Origin: Rickettsiaceae bacterium H1
GTDB taxonomy: Bacteria; Pseudomonadota; Alphaproteobacteria; Rickettsiales; Anaplasmataceae
Reading direction: 5' to 3'
Length of the DNA stretch: 64,000 bases
NCBI GenBank assembly: GCA_018101195.1
Contig: JACDQH010000002.1
Coordinates: 62,001-126,000, forward strand
A model generated the notes under the pieces. That model worked only from the letters and a program-made list of their open reading frames with translations. It had not been told where the DNA came from and did not search any database. This document shows, one piece after another, positions 47,497 to 56,642 of the stretch; position 1 is the first letter of the stretch, and every line of letters begins with the position of its first letter. The translations under genes were made by a program, and so were the position numbers.

Positions 47497-48330
47497 TTAA
47501 ACTTCCCATATTGTTTGTTCCATAGGTGAATTGTTAGTTATGATTTTGTTTAAGAGTTTTTTGCAAGGGGTGTTATTGTTATTAAAAAAAAGCACTGCTG
47601 CAGCAAAAAAATTAAATACACTAATTGTAGTAAAATAGTTACTGATGTTCTTATCTTCTTCTTTGTCTTTATAAGATGTTCCTATGGCGAAAATAAATAA
47701 CGATGAAAGAAATAACATAAATGTTAAAATATTGTTACATGATATCGAATGACTTTTCTTGCTTAGATTACTTGTATAGTTTTGTCTTTGATAATTGTTA
47801 AGATGATTAGATTGTATTGACCTTTTAGGTCTTTGATTTATTATTCGGAACTCTCTTTTTATACTGGTTTGTTGTGCTTGATAGCTACTATAGCTATGAA
47901 GGTTAGATTTTAGCATGCTGTTAAGCTCTGGATTTTCATATATTCTTTCGTTGTGTGATTGATTTAAAGAAAATTGACTGAAATAAGGACTGTTAGAAGG
48001 AACAATATTGCACTCGAGAGTATCTGAATGTTGATTTATTATTTTGTCGTCATCTATTTGACTTGAACTAGACTGATCTAAATAAGGATTAGGCTTTAGC
48101 ATGCTGTTAATCTCTTGACTTTCACGTATTCTTCCGTTGAGTGATTGATTTGAAGAAAGTTGACTGGAACAAAGACTGTTATTAGGCACCATATTGCACT
48201 CGGAAATATCTGAATCTTGATTTATTATTTTGTCATCATCTTCTATTTGACTTGAGCTAGACTCACTTGAACAAGAAGTGTTAAAGTGAATATTTTCAGA
48301 AATTTCCGAGCTTGAATACGTAATTGTCAT
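47497..48330 (-). CDS. Ser/Asn-rich repeat protein with C-terminal TM hairpin
   Basis: I recognise no family. The 277-residue protein has a Ser-rich start. Two tandem 62-residue repeats (about 25-86 and 87-149) follow, with shared landmarks SSSQI.DDDKIINQ.SD, EC.(M/I)VP.NS and (E/L)NSMLK. A basic, Gln/Asn-rich stretch (about 150-195) comes next. Two TM segments (ILTFMLFLSSLFIFAIG and YFTTISVFNFFAAAVLFF) and a short tail end it. There is no signal peptide. It is convergent with argD with a 5-bp gap. The layout of soluble, low-complexity N-part plus TM hairpin resembles the 459- and 892-residue proteins. Confidence 0.75.
   Translation of the reverse strand: MTITYSSSEISENIHFNTSCSSESSSSQIEDDDKIINQDSDISECNMVPNNSLCSSQLSSNQSLNGRIRESQEINSMLKPNPYLDQSSSSQIDDDKIINQHSDTLECNIVPSNSPYFSQFSLNQSHNERIYENPELNSMLKSNLHSYSSYQAQQTSIKREFRIINQRPKRSIQSNHLNNYQRQNYTSNLSKKSHSISCNNILTFMLFLSSLFIFAIGTSYKDKEEDKNISNYFTTISVFNFFAAAVLFFNNNNTPCKKLLNKIITNNSPMEQTIWEV
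47884..48258 (-). repeat. Tandem 186-bp repeat in the 277-residue gene
   Basis: Two adjacent copies (48258-48073 and 48072-47884, read on the minus strand) encode the 62-residue repeats. DNA identity is high over blocks such as CTTTAGCATGCTGTTAATCT against ATTTTAGCATGCTGTTAAGC on the plus strand. Confidence 0.8.
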
Positions 48331-48397
48331 TATTATTATTTAAGCATTAATTATACTTTATTAAGTTTTAATTAACAAGATGTAAATGAAAATATTT

Positions 48398-48733
48398 TTA
48401 ATTTTCAGCATCAATTTTGTTTTGTTCGAGTAACGAATTAATCGCGCTAAAGTTATCGAACGTGTTATCAAGTTTGAACCTAATTTTGGGTAAATACCTT
48501 AATCGTATTAATTTGGATAATTTTTGTTTTATTAAAGGAAGGTGTTGTTCGAAATTAAGTTCTTCTGTTTTTTCTTTTAATTGTAGGGGGAAAAAAAAGA
48601 TATCGGCATATTTTAAGTCTGGGCTCATTTTAACTTCTGAAATCGTGATATATTTCAAATCTAATTTATGCAAAATTTCCACCAAATTTTTTTTTATTAC
48701 CGAACCGACCTGTAAAGGCCTTTTATTTGTCAT
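48398..48733 (-). CDS. rbfA: Ribosome-binding factor A
   Basis: RbfA helps maturation of the 30S subunit. I chose the ATG at 48733 because the family starts with a short basic segment then VGSVIKKNLVEILHK. Upstream in-frame codons lie inside infB. The 111-residue product has the KH-like pattern ITISEVKMSPDLKYADIFFF and LRYLPKIRFKLDNTFD, near the expected length. Its start overlaps the infB stop by 4 bp, preserving the usual nusA-infB-rbfA order. Confidence 0.9.
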   Translation of the reverse strand: MTNKRPLQVGSVIKKNLVEILHKLDLKYITISEVKMSPDLKYADIFFFPLQLKEKTEELNFEQHLPLIKQKLSKLIRLRYLPKIRFKLDNTFDNFSAINSLLEQNKIDAEN

Positions 48734-50943
48734 AAAGATTGTTTTGTTTTGATTATTTCGAATGATTCTATAACATCTCCTACTTTGATATCGGAATAAT
48801 TTTCTAATGAAATACCGCATTCAAAACCGTTTTTCACTTCTTTTGCGTCTTTCTTAAATCTACGCAAAGTATTGATTTTGCCTTCGTATACTACTTTCGA
48901 ATCACGTATTAGTCTTGCATGTATTTCTTTTTTTATCATTCCGTCTTGGACGTAACAACCTGCAACTTTACCGATTTTAGTAATATTAAATATTTCTCGA
49001 ATTACTGCATTTCCTATATTTTTTTCTTCGTTGATTGAAGGAAGTAATCCGCTGACGATACTTTTGATATCGTTAATTAAGTTATAGATAATCGAATAGT
49101 GACGTATGGTAACTTTATGCTTTTTTGCTAAATCGGATATTTTCTTATCTTCTTTAATGCAAAACGAAATTATTGACGCTCCGGAAGCCGAAGCAAGCAA
49201 TATGTCTGATTCGGTTATTGCCCCGACTGCTTTATGTAATAAATTGATATCCAAAATATTGATTTGAAGCTTGTTGATAGAATCAGAAATTGCTTCTATC
49301 GAACCATTAGTATCTCCCTTTATTACAAATGAAATTTGTTGTTTTTCATCTTGAAATAAATCATGCAGATCATCTTGCAGTACTTCTATTTGGTTATTAT
49401 TACGAGACCTTACTTCAATAACAGCTTTGGCATCTTTTTCATTATTAAGAGTGATAAATTGTTCTCCGCTAACGGGTGCATCGTCAAAACCTAATACTTC
49501 TATGGGAGTAGCCGGTAATGCTTCTTTAATACTTTTTTCGTTACAGTCGGTCATGGCTCTTATTTTGCAATAAGCCGAGCCGGCAATTACTATATCTCCT
49601 TTTTTTAAAATTCCGCTTTCAACTATCAATGTTGCCGAAACTCCCCTTTTTTTATCTAATTGTGCTTCCAATACTATACCTTTGGCATTTTTGTTTTTAT
49701 TTGCTTTAATTTCCAATAATTCCGCCTGTAATAAGATTGCTTCTTTCAGTTTATCCAAGTTTAATTTGTTTTTGGCAGATACTTCGACTGTCAGTACGTC
49801 TCCGCCTAAATCTTCCGCTATGACGTTGTATTGCAATAACTCGTTCATTACGCGCTTCGGATTTGCCTCTTGCTTATCTATTTTATTAATGGCAACTATT
49901 ATCGGCACTTTTGCTGCCTGGATATGATTTATCGCTTCTACGGTTTGTTCTTTGATGCTGTCGTCGGCTGCAATTACAAGCACTGCGATATCCGTGATTT
50001 TCGCACCTCTTGCTCGCATTGCGGTAAAAGCGGCATGACCGGGAGTATCGATGATCGTTATTAAATCTTCATTAGAGTTACCGATTTGATATGCACCTAT
50101 GTGTTGAGTAATACCCCCGTGTTCGGTATCAGTAATATTAGATTGTCTCAATGCATCTATTAAAGTTGTTTTTCCATGATCAACATGACCCATTATCGTT
50201 ATAATGGGGGGACGTTTTTCTAAAGATTTTACATCATCGTCCGTATCATCGTTTGTTAATTCGGCAATCGAATGCTTAAGTTTGATTTCGGCTGTATGAC
50301 CTAATTCTTGAGCAATTAATTCTACAATTTCGGGTTCTATTGGTTTTTCTATATTAATGGAATCATCTAAATTTTTGATTACTTCGATTATTTTGTTTTT
50401 TGGTTCAAAAATTCTTGCAGAAATTTCATGTATTGTCATAGCAGAACGTATTGTGATTTTGCGTATTATTTTTTTCTCTGTTTTTATTTGTTGTTTAGGT
50501 TTTTTTCTTACTATATTACTATCTTCATCATTGGTAAGGACTTTATTATATTTGGAATATTTTTTATTTACCGGATCGGAGTTTATTTTTTTAGCTATAA
50601 ACTCTTTTTTTGTTTGTTTTTCTTCTTTCTTATAGTTATCTTTTTTTGTCGATTCTTGCTCTTGAGAGCTGTTATGGATGTGAACGAGAGGAGTTTTTTC
50701 AATATTGCTCTTTGCTGCGATTGCTGCGCTCGTGTTACTTTTTTCTGTCGATTTAAGCGTAAGCAATGCTTTAGCACGTCTGACTTTTTCTGTTTTGGTC
50801 AAATTATCTTGTTGCTGTTCTTCGATTTTGACTTTGGCTGTTGTGCTCGTCGAATCTTTTTTTAGTAGCTTGGCAATAATTCTTTCTTCCAAATCAACTT
50901 TGTTAAGATTTAAATTGCTTAAACTCAACTTATTGTTGCTCAT
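48730..50943 (-). CDS. infB: Translation initiation factor IF-2
   Basis: IF-2 is the GTPase that places initiator tRNA on the ribosome. The 737-residue protein has a short, Lys-rich N-terminal region (about 1-150) and the IF2_N-like helix. The G domain carries IMGHVDHGKTTLIDAL (about 250), DTPGHAAFTAMRARGA and NKIDK. Domains II and IV follow, ending GFECGISLENYSDIKVGD. It is shorter than E. coli IF-2 (890) only at the N-terminus. The gene lies 9 bp after nusA and overlaps rbfA. Confidence 0.97.
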   Translation of the reverse strand: MSNNKLSLSNLNLNKVDLEERIIAKLLKKDSTSTTAKVKIEEQQQDNLTKTEKVRRAKALLTLKSTEKSNTSAAIAAKSNIEKTPLVHIHNSSQEQESTKKDNYKKEEKQTKKEFIAKKINSDPVNKKYSKYNKVLTNDEDSNIVRKKPKQQIKTEKKIIRKITIRSAMTIHEISARIFEPKNKIIEVIKNLDDSINIEKPIEPEIVELIAQELGHTAEIKLKHSIAELTNDDTDDDVKSLEKRPPIITIMGHVDHGKTTLIDALRQSNITDTEHGGITQHIGAYQIGNSNEDLITIIDTPGHAAFTAMRARGAKITDIAVLVIAADDSIKEQTVEAINHIQAAKVPIIVAINKIDKQEANPKRVMNELLQYNVIAEDLGGDVLTVEVSAKNKLNLDKLKEAILLQAELLEIKANKNKNAKGIVLEAQLDKKRGVSATLIVESGILKKGDIVIAGSAYCKIRAMTDCNEKSIKEALPATPIEVLGFDDAPVSGEQFITLNNEKDAKAVIEVRSRNNNQIEVLQDDLHDLFQDEKQQISFVIKGDTNGSIEAISDSINKLQINILDINLLHKAVGAITESDILLASASGASIISFCIKEDKKISDLAKKHKVTIRHYSIIYNLINDIKSIVSGLLPSINEEKNIGNAVIREIFNITKIGKVAGCYVQDGMIKKEIHARLIRDSKVVYEGKINTLRRFKKDAKEVKNGFECGISLENYSDIKVGDVIESFEIIKTKQSL

Positions 50944-50952
50944 AATAACCTT

Positions 50953-52485
50953 TTATTTTTCAAACCAACCAAGTTGCGTCCGAGCCGACATTATCATATC
51001 GCTTATTTTTTTATCGGAAAAATGATGATTTTTCACTATGTCGTAGAATTCCTCTTTTGATAATTCGGCTAAAATTTCCAAATCTTTTATTCCGTGTTCA
51101 TGTAGCACCGTTATGTCGTTACTATCGACATCTTGTAATTTCTTCAAAGGCGAATCGGAATTACTTTGGAGATAATCTTGTGCTCTTTTTAATATTTCGT
51201 TTGCTATGTTAATATCGAAACCTTCGATAGTAGATAATTTCGTTATATCTGCAACAGCTATGTCTTCTATCAGCATATAACCTTCGGTTATAAGGAGTTG
51301 AGCAATAATTTCTTCGACATTTAACGTTCGAACAAGTAATTCAGTATTACTGCTAAACTCTTCCAGTTTCTTTTTAGAAGCGTCACTTTCGCTTAATATA
51401 TTTATATTCCATCCCACTAATTCGGATGTCAATCTGACGTTTTGTCCTTTTTTACCGATAGCAAGGCTTAATTGTTCTTGTTCAACAATTAATTCAATAG
51501 AATGTTTTTCTTCATCGATAATTGCTTTAATTGCAGTAGCGGGAATTATGGAATTAATTACGAATTCGGCGATATTTTCAGAATATATTATTATATCGAT
51601 TTTTTCGCCGTTTAATTCTTGTATTATCGATTTTATTCTACTACTGCGAATACCGATGCAAGCTCCTACCGGGTCTATATTTTTATCTACTGAATGTACT
51701 GCGATTTTTGCTTTCGAGCCTGGTTCTCTGGCAATAGCATGAATTTTTATTATGCCGTCGTATATTTCTGGTACTTCTTGATTGAATAATGCGGCAAAAA
51801 AATCGTTGCTGGTTCTGGATAAGATTATTTGAGAATTTTTATCATCACGTTTCACTGAATCGATTATCGCTTTAATTCTGTCTCCTTGCCTAAAATCTTC
51901 GCTTTTTAATGTGTTTTTCGTAGGTAAATATGCTTCTGCATCACCCAGATCAATTATCGTTCCGCCTTTGGTGACTCTGCGGCGTACGGAACCTATAATA
52001 ACGTCGCCGATTCTATCTTTGTATTTTTGATATTGTTTTTCTTGTTCGAGATTTTTGATTAAGTCGAAAATAGAATATTTTGCAGAACGTACTGCCAACC
52101 TTCCTAAATCTACGTTAGGTAAATTTTCAAGGATAATAGATCCTATTTCTAATTTTTTATCGGGGTATTTGGTGTTTGCTTCTGAGATTTTTATCGTTTC
52201 ATAAGTATCAGACGCAACATCTATGTCATTATTGTCAGTATCGTATATGTATCTATTGTTTGTTCCATCTTCTACTACCATTACCTGTTTTAACAGTGAA
52301 ATGGCGCCTGTTTTTCTATCTATGTTGATTTTAAGTTTGATACTCCCATATTTCTTCTTTGCTGCGATTTCCAGGGCTTGTTCTACTGCACAAAAGACAT
52401 TATCCGGGCTTAAGCCTTTTTTGTCAGCTTCGTCGTTTATTACTCGTATCAGCTCGACATTACTTAATCCTTGGAAATCACCCAT
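50953..52485 (-). CDS. nusA: Transcription termination/antitermination factor NusA
   Basis: NusA binds RNA polymerase and nascent RNA. The 510 residues contain the N-terminal polymerase-binding domain (about 1-130), an S1 domain (about 135-205, IIGSVRRRVTKGGTIIDLG) and KH domains with DPVGACIGIRSSRIKSI and LSLAIGKKGQNVRL. Two C-terminal acidic helix-hairpin modules (about 385-500) follow. Length is close to E. coli NusA. rimP, which usually precedes nusA, is not present here. Confidence 0.97.
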   Translation of the reverse strand: MGDFQGLSNVELIRVINDEADKKGLSPDNVFCAVEQALEIAAKKKYGSIKLKINIDRKTGAISLLKQVMVVEDGTNNRYIYDTDNNDIDVASDTYETIKISEANTKYPDKKLEIGSIILENLPNVDLGRLAVRSAKYSIFDLIKNLEQEKQYQKYKDRIGDVIIGSVRRRVTKGGTIIDLGDAEAYLPTKNTLKSEDFRQGDRIKAIIDSVKRDDKNSQIILSRTSNDFFAALFNQEVPEIYDGIIKIHAIAREPGSKAKIAVHSVDKNIDPVGACIGIRSSRIKSIIQELNGEKIDIIIYSENIAEFVINSIIPATAIKAIIDEEKHSIELIVEQEQLSLAIGKKGQNVRLTSELVGWNINILSESDASKKKLEEFSSNTELLVRTLNVEEIIAQLLITEGYMLIEDIAVADITKLSTIEGFDINIANEILKRAQDYLQSNSDSPLKKLQDVDSNDITVLHEHGIKDLEILAELSKEEFYDIVKNHHFSDKKISDMIMSARTQLGWFEK

Positions 52486-52565
52486 GCTTTATTAAAATTA
52501 TCTAAAGAAAACACAAAATCAAATAATACATTAATCTTAATAGAATACAAGCTTGGTACTTTAGC

Positions 52566-53198
52566 TTACTTAAAATAAAAAATTGTCGAAATATGTTTTT
52601 TCAAAAGTTTAATCATCGTGTTTTTTTTCGAATTATATCCCAAATCAGATATAGAAGTTATTCCGTAATCTTTTATTCCACAAGGTATTATGCCTTGATA
52701 ATGAGTTAAGTCGGGTTCGATATTTAATGAAAAGCCATGATAAGTAATCCATTTTTTTATTCTTATACCTATGGCTGCAATTTTTTTATAAACTGCGGAA
52801 TTATTTTTTATCCATACTCCTATTTTATTGTTTATTCTGTGAGCGCCGATAATACCTATGTCTTGCAAAGTATCTATTATTACTTGTTCTAATTTGTAGA
52901 CATATTGTTTTACACTCTTCATTTTTCTTTTTTTTAGATTTAGCATCAGATAAACTATCAGTTGTCCCGGTCCGTGATAAGTAAATTTACCTCCTCGACC
53001 GGTTTGGTAAATGGGGAATTGAGATTTTAATAATTCGTTTTTTTTTGCACTGGTACCGGCAGTATATATGGGAGGGTGTTCTAAAAACCATATTAGTTCT
53101 TCTGATCTATGGTCGATAATTTGGTTTACTCGATTTTCCATGAAATCGGAAGCGTCACGGTATTCTATTGTTTTGTTTGATGTTTTCCACTCTAACAC
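52566..53198 (-). CDS. lipB: Octanoyl-ACP:protein octanoyltransferase LipB
   Basis: LipB moves octanoyl groups from ACP to the lipoyl domains of enzymes such as the 2-oxoacid dehydrogenases. The 210 residues contain EHPPIYTAGTSA, GRGGKFTYHGPGQLIVYLML, the catalytic Lys in KKIAAIGIRI (Lys139), ITYHGFSLNI and the catalytic Cys173 in GIIPCGI. The family motifs are complete. It supplies a cofactor needed by the SucA-containing complex. It starts 27 bp from the divergent TAXI-protein region. Confidence 0.95.
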   Translation of the reverse strand: MLEWKTSNKTIEYRDASDFMENRVNQIIDHRSEELIWFLEHPPIYTAGTSAKKNELLKSQFPIYQTGRGGKFTYHGPGQLIVYLMLNLKKRKMKSVKQYVYKLEQVIIDTLQDIGIIGAHRINNKIGVWIKNNSAVYKKIAAIGIRIKKWITYHGFSLNIEPDLTHYQGIIPCGIKDYGITSISDLGYNSKKNTMIKLLKKHISTIFYFK

Positions 53199-53261
53199 AA
53201 GAATTTTTGTATAATTTTTACGATAATGTTAGCATTTAACACTCTCAATGTATTTACTTTT

Positions 53262-54221
53262 ATGCGTATTAATATTTTTTATTTGATAATATTTTTTTGT
53301 TCGATTTTCTGTTCTGGAAGTATTGTTGGCGGTCAAAAAAAATTTATCAGTATAGGTACTGCTTCGATTTCTGGTGTTTATTACCCGGTAGGAGCCGCTT
53401 TATGTAGGATTATAAATAAAACGGATAAAGATATAATGTGTTCTGTTCAGGCTACTCCTGGTTCGGTATATAATATTAATGCTTTGCGTAATGGCGATGT
53501 CGACATCGGTATTACTCAAGCCGATTCGGAGTATAATGCATATAATGCTTTGGGAATTTTTAAAAAAAATAAACCAGTGAAAAATTTACGTACTTTGTTC
53601 TTGATTCATCACGACGTATTTACAATCGTAACGCGTAAAGATACTGGTATTCGTACTTTGGACGATATAAAAAATAAAAGAGTCAATATAGGGTCTTTGG
53701 GTACGGGAGTTAGAGATACCATGCAAGAATTAATGAAAATTAAACATTGGTCGAAGAGGGATTTTAAGTTGGCGTCAGAGTTAAAATCTTCTGAGCAAGC
53801 TCAAGCTTTATGTGATAATAAGATCGATGTTATGATAGACGTTGTTGGTCATCCGAGCGCTTCCATTCAGGAAGCTTCAGCAACTTGTGATACGGTGATA
53901 ATTCCGATCGATAGAAAAACAATTACTGAATTGAAAGAAAAATATCCTTATTATGATGACTATACTATTCCGAAAGATCTTTATATTGGCACAGATTATG
54001 ATGTTGATACTTTTGCTGTCAGAACAAGTATTTTATCTACTGAAGACGTAGATAAGGGAATTATTTATAACGTGGTAAAAGCTATTTTTGAAAAATTCAG
54101 ACAGTTTAAGAACGTTCACTCTTTGCTTAGATTGCTATCTAAAAAAGATATGGTTGGTAAAAATACCGCTCCGTTCCATGAAGGTGCAATTGAGTATTAC
54201 AAAAAGGCAGGTTTGCTATAG
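53262..54221 (+). CDS. TAXI-family TRAP transporter solute-binding protein
   Basis: TAXI proteins bind small acids, probably glutamate or 2-oxoacids, for TRAP-type uptake. I prefer the ATG at 53262 (signal peptide MRINIFYLIIFFCSIFCSG) over the ATG at 53226. The 319-residue protein has FISIGTASISGVYYPVGAAL, GSVYNINALRNGDVDIGITQ, VNIGSLGTGVRDT and VMIDVVGHPSASIQEA, the standard TAXI series. No TRAP permease gene is adjacent. Its TAG stop overlaps the apparent tsaD start by 3 bp, in the geometry of a coupled pair. Confidence 0.9.
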   Translation: MRINIFYLIIFFCSIFCSGSIVGGQKKFISIGTASISGVYYPVGAALCRIINKTDKDIMCSVQATPGSVYNINALRNGDVDIGITQADSEYNAYNALGIFKKNKPVKNLRTLFLIHHDVFTIVTRKDTGIRTLDDIKNKRVNIGSLGTGVRDTMQELMKIKHWSKRDFKLASELKSSEQAQALCDNKIDVMIDVVGHPSASIQEASATCDTVIIPIDRKTITELKEKYPYYDDYTIPKDLYIGTDYDVDTFAVRTSILSTEDVDKGIIYNVVKAIFEKFRQFKNVHSLLRLLSKKDMVGKNTAPFHEGAIEYYKKAGLL

Positions 54222-55228
54222 CCGTTAAAGTATTAGCAATAGAAACCAGCTGTGACGAAACGGCTGTATCTGTTTTAAGTGATAACAAAGAAGTATTGTT
54301 TAACAAATTATGGTCGCAAGATCATTCGAGTTATGGTGGAGTAGTACCGGAAATTGCTTCGAGAAATCATTTGGAAATTTTGGAAAAAATGATTTGCTCG
54401 GCGATTAATATTTCCGATTTTAGTCATGTTGCTGTTACCGGAGGCCCAGGATTGATAGGTGGACTGTTAGTTGGGGTAATGATGGCTAAGGGTATTGCCA
54501 GTGCTGCTAAAAAAAAATTTATTGCGATAAATCATTTGGAAGGACATATTCTTTCAGCAAGAATTGATCATGATGTTCATTTTCCGTTTTTGGTATTGCT
54601 TGTTTCGGGGGGGCATTGTCAAATTATTATAGCTGAAGGTATCGGAAAATATAAAGTTATAGGTAAAACTTTAGACGATGCTTTAGGAGAAACTTTTGAT
54701 AAAGTAGCTAAGATGTTAGATTTGGAATATCCCGGAGGTCCTAAAATAGAAAATTTGTCTAAAATCGGTAATCAATATCGTTTTAATTTGGTAAAACCTA
54801 TGTATCGTCGAGACTGTTGTGATTTTTCTTTTTCTGGATTAAAGACGGCAGTCAAACAGTTGATTGTTAAATTAGGAAAATTATCTAATCAAGACAAATG
54901 TGATTTATGTTCCTCTTTTCAAAGAGTAATATGCGAGATACTTATCGATCGTATTGTAAATGCTATCAGGTTTTTTAAACGATTTTACTCCGGATCCGAG
55001 TTTATTATTGCAGGAGGAGTTGCAGCCAATGCTTATATCAGAACTCAACTTAAGCAATATGTAGAGAGTAACGGTTTGACATTTTTGGCTCCTCGTGTCG
55101 ATTTATGTACGGATAATGCAATTATGATAGGATGGGCGGCAATAGAAAGGATTAGGAATAACGTTAATTACAAAACGCCTCTTGATTTTTCTCCAAAAGC
55201 AAGATGGTCTTTAGAAGATCTTGAATGA
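54218..55228 (+). CDS. tsaD: tRNA t6A synthesis protein TsaD, apparent AUA start
   Basis: TsaD, with TsaB and TsaE, adds threonylcarbamoyl to A37 of ANN-reading tRNAs. The conserved N-terminus VLAIETSCDETAVSV is encoded from 54233, but the frame has no ATG, GTG or TTG between it and the upstream stop at 54191-54193. The best candidate is ATA at 54218-54220, with AAGGCAGG (54204-54211) 6 bp ahead and an ATAG overlap with the preceding stop. This gives 336 residues, the family length. The downstream TTG at 54296 would delete the motif. Metal ligands fall at His106 and His110 (NHLEGH); SGGHCQI and the C-terminal DNAIMIGWA are present. Confidence 0.88.
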   Translation: MAVKVLAIETSCDETAVSVLSDNKEVLFNKLWSQDHSSYGGVVPEIASRNHLEILEKMICSAINISDFSHVAVTGGPGLIGGLLVGVMMAKGIASAAKKKFIAINHLEGHILSARIDHDVHFPFLVLLVSGGHCQIIIAEGIGKYKVIGKTLDDALGETFDKVAKMLDLEYPGGPKIENLSKIGNQYRFNLVKPMYRRDCCDFSFSGLKTAVKQLIVKLGKLSNQDKCDLCSSFQRVICEILIDRIVNAIRFFKRFYSGSEFIIAGGVAANAYIRTQLKQYVESNGLTFLAPRVDLCTDNAIMIGWAAIERIRNNVNYKTPLDFSPKARWSLEDLE

Positions 55229-55247
55229 GAAAAAAGATTATTAATAA

Positions 55248-55739
55248 TTAACCGCCCATTTCCATTCCTGCTCCTTGGCCTACATCCATTGGCGGAGTTT
55301 GATCTGGAGGCGGTTGGTAAGAAGAGATCGGAATATCGCCCCCGTATTCCATTCCCGCATTGACCATATCCATTCCTGGATCGTTTATCGTAGGTGCCTC
55401 GTATTCTGGAAGCATTTGTGAATCGTCATGTCCCAATATTTCTTCAGCACCCGAATTTATATTAAACATTGCTTGTTTTCCGAGAACGTTAATTCCAAAA
55501 AATCCCGACCAAGGTTTTTGTCCTAAAAAGCTGGATATTCCTCCCATCATCATCGATTGGTTTAGGAAAGAACTGAAAAGCTGTCCTAAATTTCCCCCTG
55601 AAGCTTCGATATAATCTATTCCGAATGCTTTTACGGGAAATAAGTTGTTCAAAAAATTTAAGTTTTCGCTTTCTTCTTGGGCGGCATGTTGTTGCATTGA
55701 AGCTATTTGTGCGATATTCGGGCCTTGTGTTCCTTCCAT
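55248..55739 (-). CDS. Unknown Met/Gly/Pro-rich small protein
   Basis: I recognise no family. The 163-residue product has a Gln/Ala/Glu-rich start and an amphipathic middle (NLFPVKAFGIDYIEASGGNL, QSMMMGGISSFLGQKPWSGF). The acidic C-terminal half is rich in Met, Gly and Pro (DPGMDMVNAGMEYGG, YQPPPDQTPPMDVG). There is no signal peptide or TM segment. The tail looks disordered. It lies on the minus strand between tsaD and nadK, both on the plus strand. The continuous frame and ATG argue that it is real. Confidence 0.6.
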   Translation of the reverse strand: MEGTQGPNIAQIASMQQHAAQEESENLNFLNNLFPVKAFGIDYIEASGGNLGQLFSSFLNQSMMMGGISSFLGQKPWSGFFGINVLGKQAMFNINSGAEEILGHDDSQMLPEYEAPTINDPGMDMVNAGMEYGGDIPISSYQPPPDQTPPMDVGQGAGMEMGG

Positions 55740-55800
55740 AAATTTTTTTGTGAAAACAAAATAAACTTGTCGTATTATAGCACGATTTAATAACTAAAAT

Positions 55801-56580
55801 ATGAAAAAAATCGGTTATGTTAGCTTAAATACGGAAAAAGCAAACGAAGTGTTATCGGATATTGCTAAAAAATATCAAGTAATTGATATCGAACGTAATC
55901 CTAATCTGTTGGTAGATGTAATAATTGTTTTAGGCGGAGATGGTTTTATGCTGCGTAATTTACATAAATTTATTGATAGAAAAATTTCAATATATGGTAT
56001 TAATTGCGGCAGTGTAGGTTTTTTACTTAACAATTATCAAAAGAGTGATAATTTAGCCAAAATTATAGATAATTCGTATTCGGCGAAATTAATACCTTTC
56101 AAAATAAAAGCAATCGATAGTAACGGTGCCATGTATCATGCTATTGCTTTTAATGAAATTTCAATATTACGCAGGACTTGTCAAGCAACATTTATTCAAA
56201 TATCAATTAATAATTCGATAAGATTAGATAAATTAATTGGTGATGGTGTTCTTATTGCAACAGCTGCCGGAAGTAGTGCTTATAATTTTTCGGCAGGCGG
56301 ATCGATATTACCTATTAATTCTGGATTAATTACCCTTACAGGTATTAATGTTTTCCGGCCCAGAAGGTGGAAAAGTGCTTTGTTACCCAGTGATGTCAAA
56401 ATCAATATAAAAGTTTTGGACTGGGAATCAAGACCGGTAGTAATTGCTGCGGATCATAACGAATTGCATGATATACAAAATATTGAAATTATGGAATGTC
56501 GGGAAAAAAGTATTACTTTGTTATTTAATTTGCAAAATGATTTGAATGAAAGAGTTATTAGCGAGCAATTTTTATGTTGA
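55801..56580 (+). CDS. nadK: NAD kinase
   Basis: NadK phosphorylates NAD to NADP. The 259 residues have the VLGGDGFML motif (Gly45-Gly46-Asp47-Gly48). YGINCGSVGFLLN, NEISILRRT, DGVLIATAAGSSAYNFSAGG and the conserved GLITLTGINVFRPRRW region also fit the family. Length is normal for alphaproteobacteria. It begins 61 bp after the divergent 163-residue gene start and is followed 62 bp later by a membrane protein. Confidence 0.95.
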   Translation: MKKIGYVSLNTEKANEVLSDIAKKYQVIDIERNPNLLVDVIIVLGGDGFMLRNLHKFIDRKISIYGINCGSVGFLLNNYQKSDNLAKIIDNSYSAKLIPFKIKAIDSNGAMYHAIAFNEISILRRTCQATFIQISINNSIRLDKLIGDGVLIATAAGSSAYNFSAGGSILPINSGLITLTGINVFRPRRWKSALLPSDVKINIKVLDWESRPVVIAADHNELHDIQNIEIMECREKSITLLFNLQNDLNERVISEQFLC

Positions 56581-56642
56581 TTTGTAGAAGCTTGGAATTC
56601 AGCATATAATTTAAAAAATAGATTGATTTTTTTATAAGATAA

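Noticed and set aside
50357-50865. Phe/Cys-rich frames on the plus strand opposite the infB N-terminal region
   Set aside because: They are antisense images of the Lys/Glu-rich IF-2 N-terminus and lack any independent coding sign.
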